A stretch of DNA of 64,000 bases from Shinella sp. XGS7 (GCF_020535565.1 NZ_CP084758.1:4973001-5037000), one strand, 5' to 3'. Positions 29,003-37,453 are shown, numbered from the stretch's first letter. Notes: generated from the letters alone by a model not told the origin. Numbers and translations: made by a program.

Positions 29003-29407
29003 ATGCCCGCTGCCCTCACCCCGCTGCTGAGCCTGCTCGGCCGCATCCTGCTGGCCTTGATGTTCGTGCTGGCCGGCCCGGCCAAGATCACCGGCGCCGA
29101 AGGCACCGCCGCCTTCATGGCCAGCGCGGGCCTGCCGGCCAGTGCGCCCCTGGCCATGCTGGTGGGCGCCTTCGAGATCGGCGCCGGCCTGGCCCTGATC
29201 GTGGGCTTCAAGGCGCGTTGGGCGGCCCTGGGCCTGGCGCTCTTCACCCTGGTGGCCAGCTTCCTCTTCCACGGCTTCTGGGCCAAGCCGCCGGAGCAGC
29301 AGATGGTGCAGCAGCTGCTCTTCCTGAAGAACATCGCCGTGGCCGGCGGCCTGCTGCTGCTGGCGGCCTGGGGCCCGGGCGCCTGGAGTCTGGAGTCCAA
29401 GTCCTGA
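29003..29407 (+). CDS. DoxX-family membrane protein
   Basis: 134 residues, four hydrophobic helices. The conserved opening GRILLALMFVLAGPAKITG and the mid stretch GAFEIGAGLALIVGFKARWAA fit DoxX. These inner-membrane proteins are tied loosely to thiol or oxidative stress; the role here is unknown. The ATG follows AGGAGAGAG. It stands alone before the CysB-type regulator. Confidence 0.88.
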   Translation: MPAALTPLLSLLGRILLALMFVLAGPAKITGAEGTAAFMASAGLPASAPLAMLVGAFEIGAGLALIVGFKARWAALGLALFTLVASFLFHGFWAKPPEQQMVQQLLFLKNIAVAGGLLLLAAWGPGAWSLESKS

Positions 29408-29470
29408 GCCCGGCCGCGCACGGGGCCTGAATATGGTTTGCAGAAATCCTTAGAGGACAAGGCGGGAGGC

Positions 29471-29485
29471 GCTTCCAATAATTGG
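29471..29485. promoter_or_regulatory. Palindrome in the CysB-type regulator promoter
   Basis: Perfect 15-bp palindrome TTCCAAT-A-ATTGGAA, 28 bp before the regulator's ATG, in an AT-rich patch. It fits a LysR-type autoregulatory site. Confidence 0.5.
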
Positions 29486-29513
29486 AAAACGCATAACAAG
29501 AACCGCCTTGCAC

Positions 29514-30470
29514 ATGAATTTCCAGCAACTCCGCTCCGTCCGCGAAGCCCAGCGCCGCGGCTTCAACCTGACCGAGGTGGCCCAGGCCCTGCACACCTCC
29601 CAGCCCGGCGTGAGCCGCCAGATCCGCGAACTGGAGGACGAGCTGGGCATCGAGATCTTCGTGCGCGCCGGCAAGCGCCTGACCGGACTCACCGAACCCG
29701 GCCGCCACGTGCTGCCCATTGTGGAGCGCCTGCTGCACGAGGCCGAGAACCTGCGCCGCGCGGGGGACGATTTCGCCCGTGCCGGCAGCGGTGCCCTGCG
29801 CATCGCCGCCACCCACAGCCAGGCGCGCTACGCCCTGCCGCCCGTGGTGCGCGACTTCCGCGCCGCCCACCCCGATGTGACCCTGCATATGCAGCAGGGC
29901 TCGCCCCAGCAGGTGGCGCGCCTGCTGCTGGACGGCGAGGCCGATGTGGGCATCGCCACCGAGGCCCTGGCCCAGTTCCCCGAACTGATCGCCCTGCCCT
30001 GCTACCGCTGGACGCACAGCGTGATCGTGCCGCCCGACCATGTGCTGGCGCGCGAGGCCGCGGCCGGCCAGCGCCTGAGCCTGGAGCGCCTGGCCCAATT
30101 CCCCATCGTGACCTACGAGACCGGCTACACCGGCCGCTCCCATATCGACGAAGCCTTCCGCCGCGCCGGCCTGGCACTGAATGTGGTGCTGGTGGCCATG
30201 GACGCCGACGTGATCAAGACCTATGTGGACCTGGGCCTGGGCGTGGGCATCGTGGCCGCCATCGCCTACGACGAGGAGCGCGACCGCCACCTCAGCGCCA
30301 TCGATGCGCGCCACCTCTTTGCCGACAATATGACCCGGCTGGCCGTTCGCCGTGATGCCTATCTGCGCGACTACATCTACAGCTTCATCGAGACCTTCGC
30401 GCCGCCCCTGACCCGCAGCCTGGTGCAGGAGGCCCGTCAGGCCGGCCAGGCTTCTGAGGAATTCGCATGA
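29514..30470 (+). CDS. CysB-type LysR regulator
   Basis: 318 residues from the ATG at 29514 (MNFQQLRSVREAQRRGFNL), the typical CysB/Cbl opening. HTH with LTEVAQALHTSQPGVSRQI at ~20-40. The effector domain has the CysB-like ATHSQARYALPPVVRDF and FPIVTYETGYTGRSHID. Such proteins activate sulfate assimilation and organosulfur use in response to sulfide/acetylserine. No cys genes lie nearby in this window; the small molbindin gene follows by 96 bp. Confidence 0.9.
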   Translation: MNFQQLRSVREAQRRGFNLTEVAQALHTSQPGVSRQIRELEDELGIEIFVRAGKRLTGLTEPGRHVLPIVERLLHEAENLRRAGDDFARAGSGALRIAATHSQARYALPPVVRDFRAAHPDVTLHMQQGSPQQVARLLLDGEADVGIATEALAQFPELIALPCYRWTHSVIVPPDHVLAREAAAGQRLSLERLAQFPIVTYETGYTGRSHIDEAFRRAGLALNVVLVAMDADVIKTYVDLGLGVGIVAAIAYDEERDRHLSAIDARHLFADNMTRLAVRRDAYLRDYIYSFIETFAPPLTRSLVQEARQAGQASEEFA

Positions 30471-30566
30471 GGGCCTGCGAAAGCCATCGTTCCTCATCGA
30501 AGCGCGCCTGCCTACAGTGAGCTCACCGCCATCTCTCAACCCACCGGCGGCAAAGGACCCCCAGCC

Positions 30567-30785
30567 ATGAGCATCACCGCCATCAATGTGCGCAACCAGT
30601 TCCGCGGCACCGTCAAGGAAATCATCGAGGGCCCGGTGGTCTCCGAGGTGGACGTGATCACGCCGGCCGGCCTGATCGTCACCTCCGTCATCACCACCCG
30701 CTCGGTCAAGGAGCTGGGCCTGAGTGTGGGCAAGGAAGTGATCGCCCTGGTCAAGTCCACCGAGGTCTCGATCGCCACGCTCTGA
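30567..30785 (+). CDS. Molbindin (TOBE/Mop domain protein)
   Basis: 72 residues, a single Mop/TOBE domain: SITAINVRNQFRGTVKEI at the N-terminus and VVSEVDVITPAGLIVTSVIT in the middle, ending with the usual KSTEVSIAT. Such proteins form hexamers and store molybdate or tungstate in the cytoplasm. No mod transport genes are adjacent. Confidence 0.93.
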   Translation: MSITAINVRNQFRGTVKEIIEGPVVSEVDVITPAGLIVTSVITTRSVKELGLSVGKEVIALVKSTEVSIATL

Positions 30786-30831
30786 GCGCCCCCGATCGCT
30801 GCGCGGCTGCGGCCGCGAGGAGTTCCCCAAC

Positions 30832-31422
30832 ATGGCCTACCAAGCCCCGCGACTGCTCATCATCCCGGGCCTGCGCGACAGCGGCGTCACCCACTGGCAG
30901 AGCTGGCTGCAGCAGCAGTACCGCGACGCACGCCGCGTCGTCCAGCGCGACTTCAGCCAGCCCGATCTGCTGCGCTGGGCCGAGCGCATCCGCAGCACGC
31001 TGGACTCGGCCCCGGCCGAGACCGAGTGGATTGCCGTGGCCCACAGCTTCGGCTGCCTGGCCCTGGCCCGCCACCTGGCCGATCATCCCGACTCGCCCAT
31101 CCGCCAGGCCCTGCTCGTGGCCCCGGCCGAGCCCGACAAGTTCGGCCTGGCCGAGCTGCTGCCGCAGCGCCGCCTGGGCCGGCCCCTGGCCCTGATCGCC
31201 AGCCAGAACGACCCCTGGATGAGCGCGGCCAGCGCCCAGCGCTGGGCCGGTCGCTGGGGCGCGAGCTTCACCAATCTGGGCCATGTGGGCCATATCAACA
31301 GCGAGTCGGGCTTCGGCCCCTTCCCCCTGGCCAAGCGCTGGGTGGAGTCGGCCCGCGCCCGCGCCGCACGCGAGCACCGGCCCGCGCACGAGGGCATCCT
31401 GGCCTGGTCCTTCGCGGTCTGA
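30832..31422 (+). CDS. RBBP9/YdeN-type serine hydrolase
   Basis: 196 residues, the full small alpha/beta hydrolase of the RBBP9 group: IIPGLRDSGVTHWQSW at the start, Ser72 in AHSFGC, Asp127 in SQNDPWM and His154 in GHVGHIN. The catalytic triad is complete. Substrate unknown. It begins 46 bp after the molbindin gene and 120 bp before ribA. Confidence 0.9.
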   Translation: MAYQAPRLLIIPGLRDSGVTHWQSWLQQQYRDARRVVQRDFSQPDLLRWAERIRSTLDSAPAETEWIAVAHSFGCLALARHLADHPDSPIRQALLVAPAEPDKFGLAELLPQRRLGRPLALIASQNDPWMSAASAQRWAGRWGASFTNLGHVGHINSESGFGPFPLAKRWVESARARAAREHRPAHEGILAWSFAV

Positions 31423-31465
31423 GCCAGCGGCGGCGCGGCTCGGATTCCCCCGCGCGACCGCCCGC

Positions 31466-31496
31466 CAGGTCCGCGGGCGCTACCATTGCGGACCTG
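31466..31496. other. Hairpin in the ribA leader
   Basis: A 9-bp perfect inverted repeat CAGGTCCGC / GCGGACCTG with a 13-nt loop, between the RBBP9-like stop and the ribA start. No T run follows, so it is not a standard terminator. I cannot recognise a known riboswitch fold here. Confidence 0.4.
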
Positions 31497-31542
31497 AGTG
31501 CTCGCCCATGAGGTGCGGGCGCCGTCCTGAGAGCCTTGCCGC

Positions 31543-32178
31543 GTGACCCAAGCCCCCGCCACCCCTTCCCCCGCCGCTGCCGCCAAGGTGCAGCGTGTCT
31601 CCAGCGCCCGCCTGCCCACCAAGCATGGCGAGTTCATGGTCCATGTCTACAAGGCCGCAGACCATCCGGACGAGCATGTGGTCATCGTCAAGGGCGATGT
31701 GGGTGATCAGGCCGAGGTGCTGCTGCGCATGCACTCCGAGTGCTTCACCGGCGACATCCTGGGCTCGCTGCGCTGCGACTGCGGCGAGCAGTTGGCCCTG
31801 GCCCTGCAGCGCATCGAGGCCGAGGGCGGCATCGTGATCTATCTGCGCGGCCATGAGGGGCGCGGCATCGGTCTGGCCCAGAAGCTGCGCGCCTATGCGC
31901 TGCAGGACACGGGGCTGGACACGGTGGAGGCCAATCTGGCCCTGGGTCTGCCCATCGATGCACGCCGCTTCGATGCCGCGGCCGACATCCTGCGCGATCT
32001 GCGCGTGCGCTCGGTGCGCCTGATGAGCAACAACCCCTTCAAGGTGGCCGCGCTCAATGAACTGGGCATTGAGGTGGTGGCGCGCGAGGGCCACGAGGTC
32101 GAGTCCAACGAGGAAAGCGGCCGCTACCTCAAGACCAAGCGCGAGAAGCTGGGCCACCAGCTGCACATGCTGCCCTGA
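31543..32178 (+). CDS. ribA: GTP cyclohydrolase II
   Basis: 211 residues from a GTG. Zinc site Cys67, Cys78 and Cys80 (SECFTGDILGSLRCDCG). Catalytic/GTP segment RGHEGRGIGLAQKLRAY, followed by DTVEANLALG. It opens riboflavin synthesis by turning GTP into the pyrimidine precursor plus formate. It is about 15 residues longer at the N-terminus than E. coli RibA, with a low-complexity Ala/Pro stretch. It is separate from ribB here, not a fused RibBA. Confidence 0.95.
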   Translation: MTQAPATPSPAAAAKVQRVSSARLPTKHGEFMVHVYKAADHPDEHVVIVKGDVGDQAEVLLRMHSECFTGDILGSLRCDCGEQLALALQRIEAEGGIVIYLRGHEGRGIGLAQKLRAYALQDTGLDTVEANLALGLPIDARRFDAAADILRDLRVRSVRLMSNNPFKVAALNELGIEVVAREGHEVESNEESGRYLKTKREKLGHQLHMLP

Positions 32179-32307
32179 GGGGCCGGCCCGCACATCCCTC
32201 TCGGAACGTTTTCCAGGCCTTGCCGCTTTGTTGCGGCATGTTTCGGCCTGTGCGCATGCCGTCATGAATGGGCAAAGGCGCAAATTTCAAGCCCCGGATT
32301 GATCCGG

Positions 32308-32332
32308 ATTCCGCAACGCAGCGTTGCGGAAT
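32308..32332. promoter_or_regulatory. Perfect 12-bp inverted repeat upstream of the porin
   Basis: ATTCCGCAACGC-A-GCGTTGCGGAAT, 122 bp before the porin ATG, in the 276-bp gap between ribA and the porin. The TTCCGC...GCGGAA form is like operators of IclR-type regulators in related bacteria, so it is a likely regulator site. No T run follows. Confidence 0.6.
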
Positions 32333-32454
32333 TCGCCTCTTTTGATCGTGCTCAATGCCCGGACATGGACACCGTGACGGTGTCGAGGGACGCCGCCGCA
32401 CAAGGCCCGCTCCTCCCTTCCCGCGGGCCTGCAACCTGGAAGGACATGTTCTTC

Positions 32455-33546
32455 ATGAAGTACAAGACTTTTGCTCTTACCGCCCTGGCGCTCGCCGCCA
32501 GCTCCGCCGCTCTGGCCCAGTCCGGCAGCGACAGCAGCACGAGCCAGGTCACGCTCTACGGCGTGGTCGATGCCAATGTGCAGGTGCTCGACGGCGCCGC
32601 CACCACCACCCGCGTGCAGTCCGGCGGCCTGAACGGCTCGCGCTTCGGCCTGCGCGGCAGCGAAGATCTGGGCGGCGGCCTGCGCGCCTTCTTCACCCTG
32701 GAGTCCGGCATCAATCTGGACAACGGCAGCAACGGCCAGAACGCCTTCTGGGGCCGTCAGGCCTTTGTGGGCCTGGCCACGCCCTACGGCAAGGTCTCGC
32801 TGGGTCGCCAGTACGGCAGCCTCTACAGCCTGAGCAGCGATTTCAGCCAGTTCTCCAACAACGGCTTCGGCGCCAGCACCGCCCTGATCGGCGGCTTCAA
32901 CGGCTATGAGCCGGTGCGCGGCGGCGATGGCTCGGCCACCGGCAATGGCGGCCCCACCCGCATCAACAACTCCATCAAGTTCGAGTCGCGGAACTACAGC
33001 GGCTTCAGCGCCGGCGCCCTGTGGGGCATGGGCGAAGTGGCGGGTGACACCAAGGGCAACCGCGTGGCCGATATCTACGGCCGCTACACCCAGGGCGGCT
33101 TCGATGCCCAGATCTCCTTCGTGGACGACAAGGCCAACACCATCGGCCTGAAGACCCGCACCGTGGCCGGCGCCGCGTCCTATGCCTTCGGCCCCTACAA
33201 GGTCAATGGCGGCGTGATCTCGGTGGACGACCGCTCGGCCACCAATGCCGACGGCGACGGCTACTGGCTGGGTGCCAGCTACACCTTGGGTCAGCACACC
33301 TTCAAGACCCAGTATGTGGAGAGCAAGAACAAGTACGTGCTGAACGAGGGCAAGAGCCAGGCCTTCGGCGTGGGCTACCAGTACGACCTGTCCAAGCGCA
33401 CCGCGCTGTACAGCTCGCTGACCCGCTTCAACAACGACGGCGGCAGCTATGTGCCGCGCGCCGCGGCCGCCATCCCGGCCGGCCTGACCAATGGCAGCGA
33501 CCGCGACCTCACCGAGTTCGTGGCCGGCATCCGCCACAGCTTCTAA
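32455..33546 (+). CDS. Outer-membrane porin (Gram-negative porin family)
   Basis: 363 residues. I prefer the ATG at 32455 (MKYKTFALTA) because GGAAGG lies a suitable distance before it; an ATG at 32446 is too close. Signal peptide cleaved after ALA (residue 21). The mature start QVTLYGVVDANVQ, then SRFGLRGSEDLGGGLRAFF and FWGRQAFVGL are classic for betaproteobacterial trimeric porins. The C-terminal strand ends with Phe (RHSF), needed for outer-membrane insertion. Solute unknown. It is followed by a strong terminator. Confidence 0.94.
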   Translation: MKYKTFALTALALAASSAALAQSGSDSSTSQVTLYGVVDANVQVLDGAATTTRVQSGGLNGSRFGLRGSEDLGGGLRAFFTLESGINLDNGSNGQNAFWGRQAFVGLATPYGKVSLGRQYGSLYSLSSDFSQFSNNGFGASTALIGGFNGYEPVRGGDGSATGNGGPTRINNSIKFESRNYSGFSAGALWGMGEVAGDTKGNRVADIYGRYTQGGFDAQISFVDDKANTIGLKTRTVAGAASYAFGPYKVNGGVISVDDRSATNADGDGYWLGASYTLGQHTFKTQYVESKNKYVLNEGKSQAFGVGYQYDLSKRTALYSSLTRFNNDGGSYVPRAAAAIPAGLTNGSDRDLTEFVAGIRHSF

Positions 33547-33581
33547 GCCCCGCACGGCTGCCCACCGGGCAGCCCGCTGCC

Positions 33582-33607
33582 AAGCCCGCCCCACGGCGGG
33601 CTTTTTT
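33582..33607 (+). terminator. Porin terminator
   Basis: AAGCCCGCC / GGCGGGCTT stem with loop CCAC and six T. A second hairpin (GGCTGCCC / GGGCAGCC) precedes it by a few bases. Confidence 0.93.
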
Positions 33608-33771
33608 CATGGGGCGACGGCCGCGCTGGGCGGCGAGCGCCCCGGCTGTAGGTTGCGTCCTACCCCCGCGTCAGGCACTGCCCGCTGCCCGCGGCCGGGC
33701 CGGCTGCGCATAATGGATGGCATGGCGCGCTTCACCGCGACGCCGCAGCCCGCAAGACCTGTTTTCAGCCC

Positions 33772-34167
33772 ATGCCCGCCCTGCGTTGTTTCCTCGTCGA
33801 AGACAGTCCCACGATCCGTCGTGAGCTGAGCGCCGCGCTGCAGGAGATGCTGCCGCTGGAGGTGCTGGCCTGGGCCGACAACGAGGAGGCCGCGCTGCAG
33901 TGGCTCAGCGACCCCGCCCATGAGTGCGAGCTGGTGCTGATCGACCTCTTTCTGCGCAGCGGCTCCGGCATGGGCCTGCTGAGCGCCCTGGCCGGCCGCG
34001 GGGCCCAGCCCCGCGCCAAGCGCATCGTGCTGAGCAATTACGCCACGCCCGATGTGCGCCGACGCTGTCTGGCCCTGGGCGCGGACCGGGTGTTCGACAA
34101 GTCCAGCGAGATCGAGGAACTGCTGGACTACTGCCGCAGCCTGGCCGACACGGCCACGCCGCACTGA
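33772..34167 (+). CDS. Stand-alone response regulator receiver
   Basis: 131 residues, receiver domain only: acidic pair Glu10/Asp11, phospho-acceptor Asp58 (LVLIDLFL), Ser88 in place of the switch Thr, Lys110 in VFDKSSE. There is no output domain, so it may act like a CheY/Spo0F-type relay or sink. The NarL-type regulator gene converges on it with 13 bp between stops, and a sensor kinase gene lies just beyond, so the three may share one circuit. Confidence 0.88.
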   Translation: MPALRCFLVEDSPTIRRELSAALQEMLPLEVLAWADNEEAALQWLSDPAHECELVLIDLFLRSGSGMGLLSALAGRGAQPRAKRIVLSNYATPDVRRRCLALGADRVFDKSSEIEELLDYCRSLADTATPH

Positions 34168-34180
34168 GCCCGTCAGGCCG

Positions 34181-34819
34181 CTATTGGATCAGTCCGTTCT
34201 TGAGCGCGTAGTAGGTCAGCTCGCTGTTGGAGGAGAGCTTCATCTTCTCCAGCACGCGGCTGCGGTAGGTGCTCACCGTCTTGACGCTCAGGCACATGCT
34301 GTCGGCCATGGCGCCCACGGTCTCGCCCTTGGCCAGGCGCAGAAAAACCTGCAACTCGCGCTCGGACAACAGCTCGTGCGGCAGCTTGTCGGCCTCGCTG
34401 CCAGCGGCCAGGCCGTCGGCCAGCAGCTCGGCCACGGCCGGCGTGATGTAGCGCCGGCCGCGCGCCACGGTGCGGATCGCGGTGAGGATGTCCTCCGGAT
34501 CGCATTCCTTGTTCAGATAGCCCGAGGCGCCCTGGCGCAGCAGGGTGGTGGCGTAATGCGTCTCGGGGAAGCCCGAGAGGATCAGCACCGGCAGCTCGGG
34601 CGCACGCGCCTTGATGGCAGAGAGCGCATCCACGCCGCCATGCTCGGGCATGGCCAGGTCCATGATCAGCACGTCCACCTCGCCGCCGCGCAGCAGCTCC
34701 AGGGCCTCGCGGCCATTGGCCGCCTCGCCCGTGACGCGCAGGTCCACCTGCTCGGAGAGGTATTGGCGCAGACCGGCCCGCACAATGGCGTGATCGTCAA
34801 CGATGGCGACACGGATCAT
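34181..34819 (-). CDS. NarL/FixJ-type response regulator
   Basis: 212 residues. Receiver with Asp54 (LIMDLAMPEH) and Lys104 (GYLNKECD). LuxR-type HTH at ~147-205 (LSERELQVFLRLAKGETVGA and LSVKTVSTYRSRV). Divergent from the sensor kinase gene with 41 bp between start codons, so they share a promoter region and almost surely form a pair. Confidence 0.92.
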   Translation of the reverse strand: MIRVAIVDDHAIVRAGLRQYLSEQVDLRVTGEAANGREALELLRGGEVDVLIMDLAMPEHGGVDALSAIKARAPELPVLILSGFPETHYATTLLRQGASGYLNKECDPEDILTAIRTVARGRRYITPAVAELLADGLAAGSEADKLPHELLSERELQVFLRLAKGETVGAMADSMCLSVKTVSTYRSRVLEKMKLSSNSELTYYALKNGLIQ

Positions 34820-34860
34820 GGATCTCGTCAGGCAGAAAAGTATGTGGGGGAGTGTAGGCC

Positions 34861-36273
34861 ATGAGTATTGACCTCCAGGGCTGGTCGGAGCGGGTGCGGC
34901 ACAGCGCCTATGTGTTCCCGGCCGCGGTGCTGGCCGCCGCCGCCATGCTCACGGTGAGCGAGAGCAGCTACGAGCGCGCGCGCGACACCCTGGCCGAGCT
35001 GACCCAGATGGGCCGGGCCCGGCTGATGATTTACGCCGTCAAGCAGCGCGCCACCGATGCCGAGTCGGCCCAGCGCGGCTACCTGCTCACGCGCCGCCGC
35101 GAGTACCTGGGGCCGTATGAAGAGGCCAGCGAGGACCTGAACCGTTCCTTGCGATCGTTACGCCAGTATTACCAGGTGCACGCCGACCAGCAGGCCCTGA
35201 CCCTGCACACCCAGCTGGAAACCGCGGTGGGCGCCAAGATGGGCGAGCTGGCCGAGGTCATCAAGCGCCAGGACATGGGCCGGGCCGACAGCGCGCTGGA
35301 GCTGATCCAGGCCGGCATCGGCCGCGACCAGATGGAGCTGATCCGCGAACGCGCCGAGCAGCTCTTGCACATCGAGAACCAGCGCGTGGCCGGCGGCCTG
35401 CGCGCCGTGATCGACGCCCTGCTCTTCACCCGCATCGGCGTGGCCACGCTCACCGCCCTGAGCCTGCTGGGCCTGATGCTGTATCTGCGCCAGGGCCGCG
35501 CCCTGGCCGAGCAGCGCCGCCTGCAAGCCCTGGCCATCAAGGCCGAGCGCGACCATCTGGAAGAGGAGGTGCAGCGCCGCACCGAGGAGCTGACCCAGCT
35601 GGCCGCCCATCTGCAGACCGCCCGCGAGGACGAGCGCGCCCGCCTGGCGCGCGAGCTGCACGACGAGCTGGGCGCCCTGCTCACCGCCGCCAAGCTGGAC
35701 GCCGCGCGCATCCGCCCCAAGCTCGCCGCCCTGGGCCCCGAGGCCCTGGAGCGCCTGGGCCATCTCACCGAGACCCTGAACAGCGGCATCGCGCTCAAGC
35801 GCCGCATCATCGAGGACCTGCGCCCCTCCTCCCTGTCTAATCTGGGCCTGCTGCCAGCCCTGGAGATCCTGGCGCGCGAGTTCTCCGAGCGCGTGGACCT
35901 GCCGGTGCACAGCGAGCTCGAGGCCGTGGCCCTGAGCCCGCGCGCCGAGCTCACCGTCTACCGCCTGGTGCAGGAGGGCCTGACCAATATCGCCAAGTAC
36001 GCCCAGGCCGGCGCCGTATGGATCAGCCTGCGGGCCGAGGACGGCCAGGCCTGCGTGGAGGTGCGGGACGACGGCCGCGGCTTCGACGCCCGCCTGCAGC
36101 CCAGCTCCAGCCATGGCCTGCTGGGCATGCGCTACCGCGTGGCCTCCGAAGGCGGCAGCTTCCGCGTGGAGACCGCGCCGGGCCAGGGCACGCGGCTGCT
36201 GGCCCGCCTGCCGCTGCGCCCGCAAGCGGCCAGCCCCGCGGCCGAGCCCTCGACCGCCCCCGACCCGCTATAG
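34861..36273 (+). CDS. CHASE3-type sensor histidine kinase (HisKA_3)
   Basis: 470 residues. Membrane helix ~17-33, periplasmic helical CHASE3-like region ~35-185 (AESAQRGYLLTRRREYL), second helix ~187-209, then a coiled coil and a HisKA_3 domain with His267 (RLARELHDELGALL). HATPase ~355-455 with VRDDGRGF and GLLGMRYR. This kinase type pairs with NarL/FixJ regulators, which fits its divergent neighbour. The stop codon lies inside a tandem 11-bp repeat. Confidence 0.92.
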   Translation: MSIDLQGWSERVRHSAYVFPAAVLAAAAMLTVSESSYERARDTLAELTQMGRARLMIYAVKQRATDAESAQRGYLLTRRREYLGPYEEASEDLNRSLRSLRQYYQVHADQQALTLHTQLETAVGAKMGELAEVIKRQDMGRADSALELIQAGIGRDQMELIRERAEQLLHIENQRVAGGLRAVIDALLFTRIGVATLTALSLLGLMLYLRQGRALAEQRRLQALAIKAERDHLEEEVQRRTEELTQLAAHLQTAREDERARLARELHDELGALLTAAKLDAARIRPKLAALGPEALERLGHLTETLNSGIALKRRIIEDLRPSSLSNLGLLPALEILAREFSERVDLPVHSELEAVALSPRAELTVYRLVQEGLTNIAKYAQAGAVWISLRAEDGQACVEVRDDGRGFDARLQPSSSHGLLGMRYRVASEGGSFRVETAPGQGTRLLARLPLRPQAASPAAEPSTAPDPL

Positions 36274-36307
36274 GCCCGCTATAGGCCCGCTGTAGACCCG
36301 CTGTAGG
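36264..36307. repeat. Four tandem 11-bp repeats at the kinase stop
   Basis: Units CCCGCTATAGG (two copies) followed by CCCGCTGTAGA and CCCGCTGTAGG. The TAG stop of the kinase gene is inside the first unit; a partial fifth copy follows. Copy-number change would leave the stop intact. Confidence 0.75.
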
Positions 36308-36440
36308 CCCGCGCCTACGACAGCGCGCGCCGCCGGACCACAAGCGCGCGCGCCCGCCGCTCATGGCCCGGCGCAGCCGCGATTCCTACAGTCAAGGACA
36401 TGGGGCAGCAGCCCCGGTCCCTCAACACAAGGAGTCCCTC

Positions 36441-36605
36441 ATGCTGCACTACGCCGTTGTCTTCTTCGTCATTGCCCTGGTCGCCGCCCTCTTCGGTTTC
36501 GGCGGCATCGCCGCCGGCGCCGCCGGCATCGCCAAGGTGCTGTTCTTCGTCTTCGTGCTGATGGCCGTGGTGAGCTTCATCGTCGGCCTGCTGCGCAAGG
36601 GCTGA
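36441..36605 (+). CDS. DUF1328 small membrane protein
   Basis: 54 residues from the ATG at 36441 after AAGGAG ([20 protein letters not shown]). Two membrane helices joined by a Gly/Ala-rich turn ([12 protein letters not shown]) is the exact DUF1328/YtjA form. Function unknown; small stress-linked inner-membrane protein by family knowledge. Confidence 0.92.
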   Translation: MLHYAVVFFVIALVAALFGFGGIAAGAAGIAKVLFFVFVLMAVVSFIVGLLRKG

Positions 36606-36677
36606 GCGCGCGCGGCGCGCCCAGCAACCCCGCCGCCAACGCGGCCTCCCCGGGAGGCCTAGAGTCAAGACCAGGGT

Positions 36678-36697
36678 CGGGGCCTCATCAGGCCCCG
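36678..36697. other. Hairpin before a small gene
   Basis: Perfect 8-bp stem CGGGGCCT / AGGCCCCG with loop CATC, ending a few bases before the GGGAG ribosome site of the 51-residue gene. No T run. Confidence 0.45.
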
Positions 36698-36710
36698 CAG
36701 GGAGCTGACC

Positions 36711-36866
36711 ATGATCCAGTCACTGCGTCGTCTCGGGCCTCTCGTCATCTACCCCATCGTCTGCGCGCTCAGCCTTGCCCTGCTGCCGCTGCAGCCCGGC
36801 CCCGTCGAATCCGCGCCCGCCACGGCCGCGCTCGAGCTGCTGGCCCTGCTGCGTCCCCAGGGTTGA
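36711..36866 (+). CDS. Small hypothetical protein, 51 residues
   Basis: ATG at 36711 after GGGAGCTGACC. It encodes a short basic start (MIQSLRRLG), a hydrophobic stretch (~10-27) and an Ala/Leu-rich tail ending LLRPQG. It could be a single-span membrane peptide or an exported one. No family recognised. Support comes from the ribosome site and position between two real genes; it could also be noncoding. Confidence 0.45.
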   Translation: MIQSLRRLGPLVIYPIVCALSLALLPLQPGPVESAPATAALELLALLRPQG

Positions 36867-36896
36867 GGGCTGCGGGCGCGCGGCCCGGAGTCCCGC

Positions 36897-37379
36897 ATGG
36901 ATGCCATCCTGGATGATCTGCGCCAGCCCACCAGCACCGAGGGCCTGAGCCCCGCCTTCCGCCGCTACCTGCTGGAGCGGCTGGCGGCCGTTGCGCCGCA
37001 GCCGCTGCACGAGGCCCATACCCGCCTGCGGCTCTACCAATGCCTGGGAGATCAGGTCAGCGCCGAGGTGCTGGCCCAGGATCTGTTGCGCTGCGCCCGC
37101 GAGGATGCAGCGTCTTGCCTGGTGGCCCTGTTCGAATGTCCGGCCGCCTGTCGCGAGCAGGGCATGCCGGCCGACTTCGCCAGCGCGCTGCGCCAGCACC
37201 TGGCCCTGATGCGCGCCGGCCAGCCCGAGATCGGCGAGGCCGAGCTGCTTGACCCGGCCCGCGAGCGCTATCGCCTGCGCGTGCAGCAGCGCGAGTTCGA
37301 GCTGCTGGCCCTGCATGCCGATGCGGCCTATCTCAGCCAGGTCCTGCCCTGCCCGGTGCTCTTGCTACAGCCGCGCTGA
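36897..37379 (+). CDS. Hypothetical cytoplasmic protein, 160 residues
   Basis: Begins MDAILDDLRQPTSTEGLSPA. The chain is helical and rich in Leu, Ala, Arg and Gln, with five Cys. No signal, membrane segment or family recognised. It begins 30 bp after the 51-residue gene and is followed within 15 bp by a terminator, so the small genes at 36.4-37.4 kb may share a transcript. Confidence 0.6.
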   Translation: MDAILDDLRQPTSTEGLSPAFRRYLLERLAAVAPQPLHEAHTRLRLYQCLGDQVSAEVLAQDLLRCAREDAASCLVALFECPAACREQGMPADFASALRQHLALMRAGQPEIGEAELLDPARERYRLRVQQREFELLALHADAAYLSQVLPCPVLLLQPR

Positions 37380-37392
37380 GCACGGTGGACGC

Positions 37393-37420
37393 AAAAAACC
37401 GGGCATCAGGCCCGGTTTCT
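37393..37420 (+). terminator. Terminator with A- and T-runs
   Basis: AAACCGGGC / GCCCGGTTT stem (9 bp), 5-nt loop, preceded by a run of A and followed by CTTG. It can act for the plus-strand gene and, on the other strand, for the small minus gene ending at 37454. Confidence 0.85.
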
Positions 37421-37453
37421 TGCGTGTCGTGAGCTGGGTGTGCGGCGGTGCGC

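Noticed and set aside
31423-31542. FMN riboswitch before ribA
   Set aside because: The gap is only 120 bp and shows one simple hairpin, not the multi-arm FMN aptamer. I could not identify its conserved segments.
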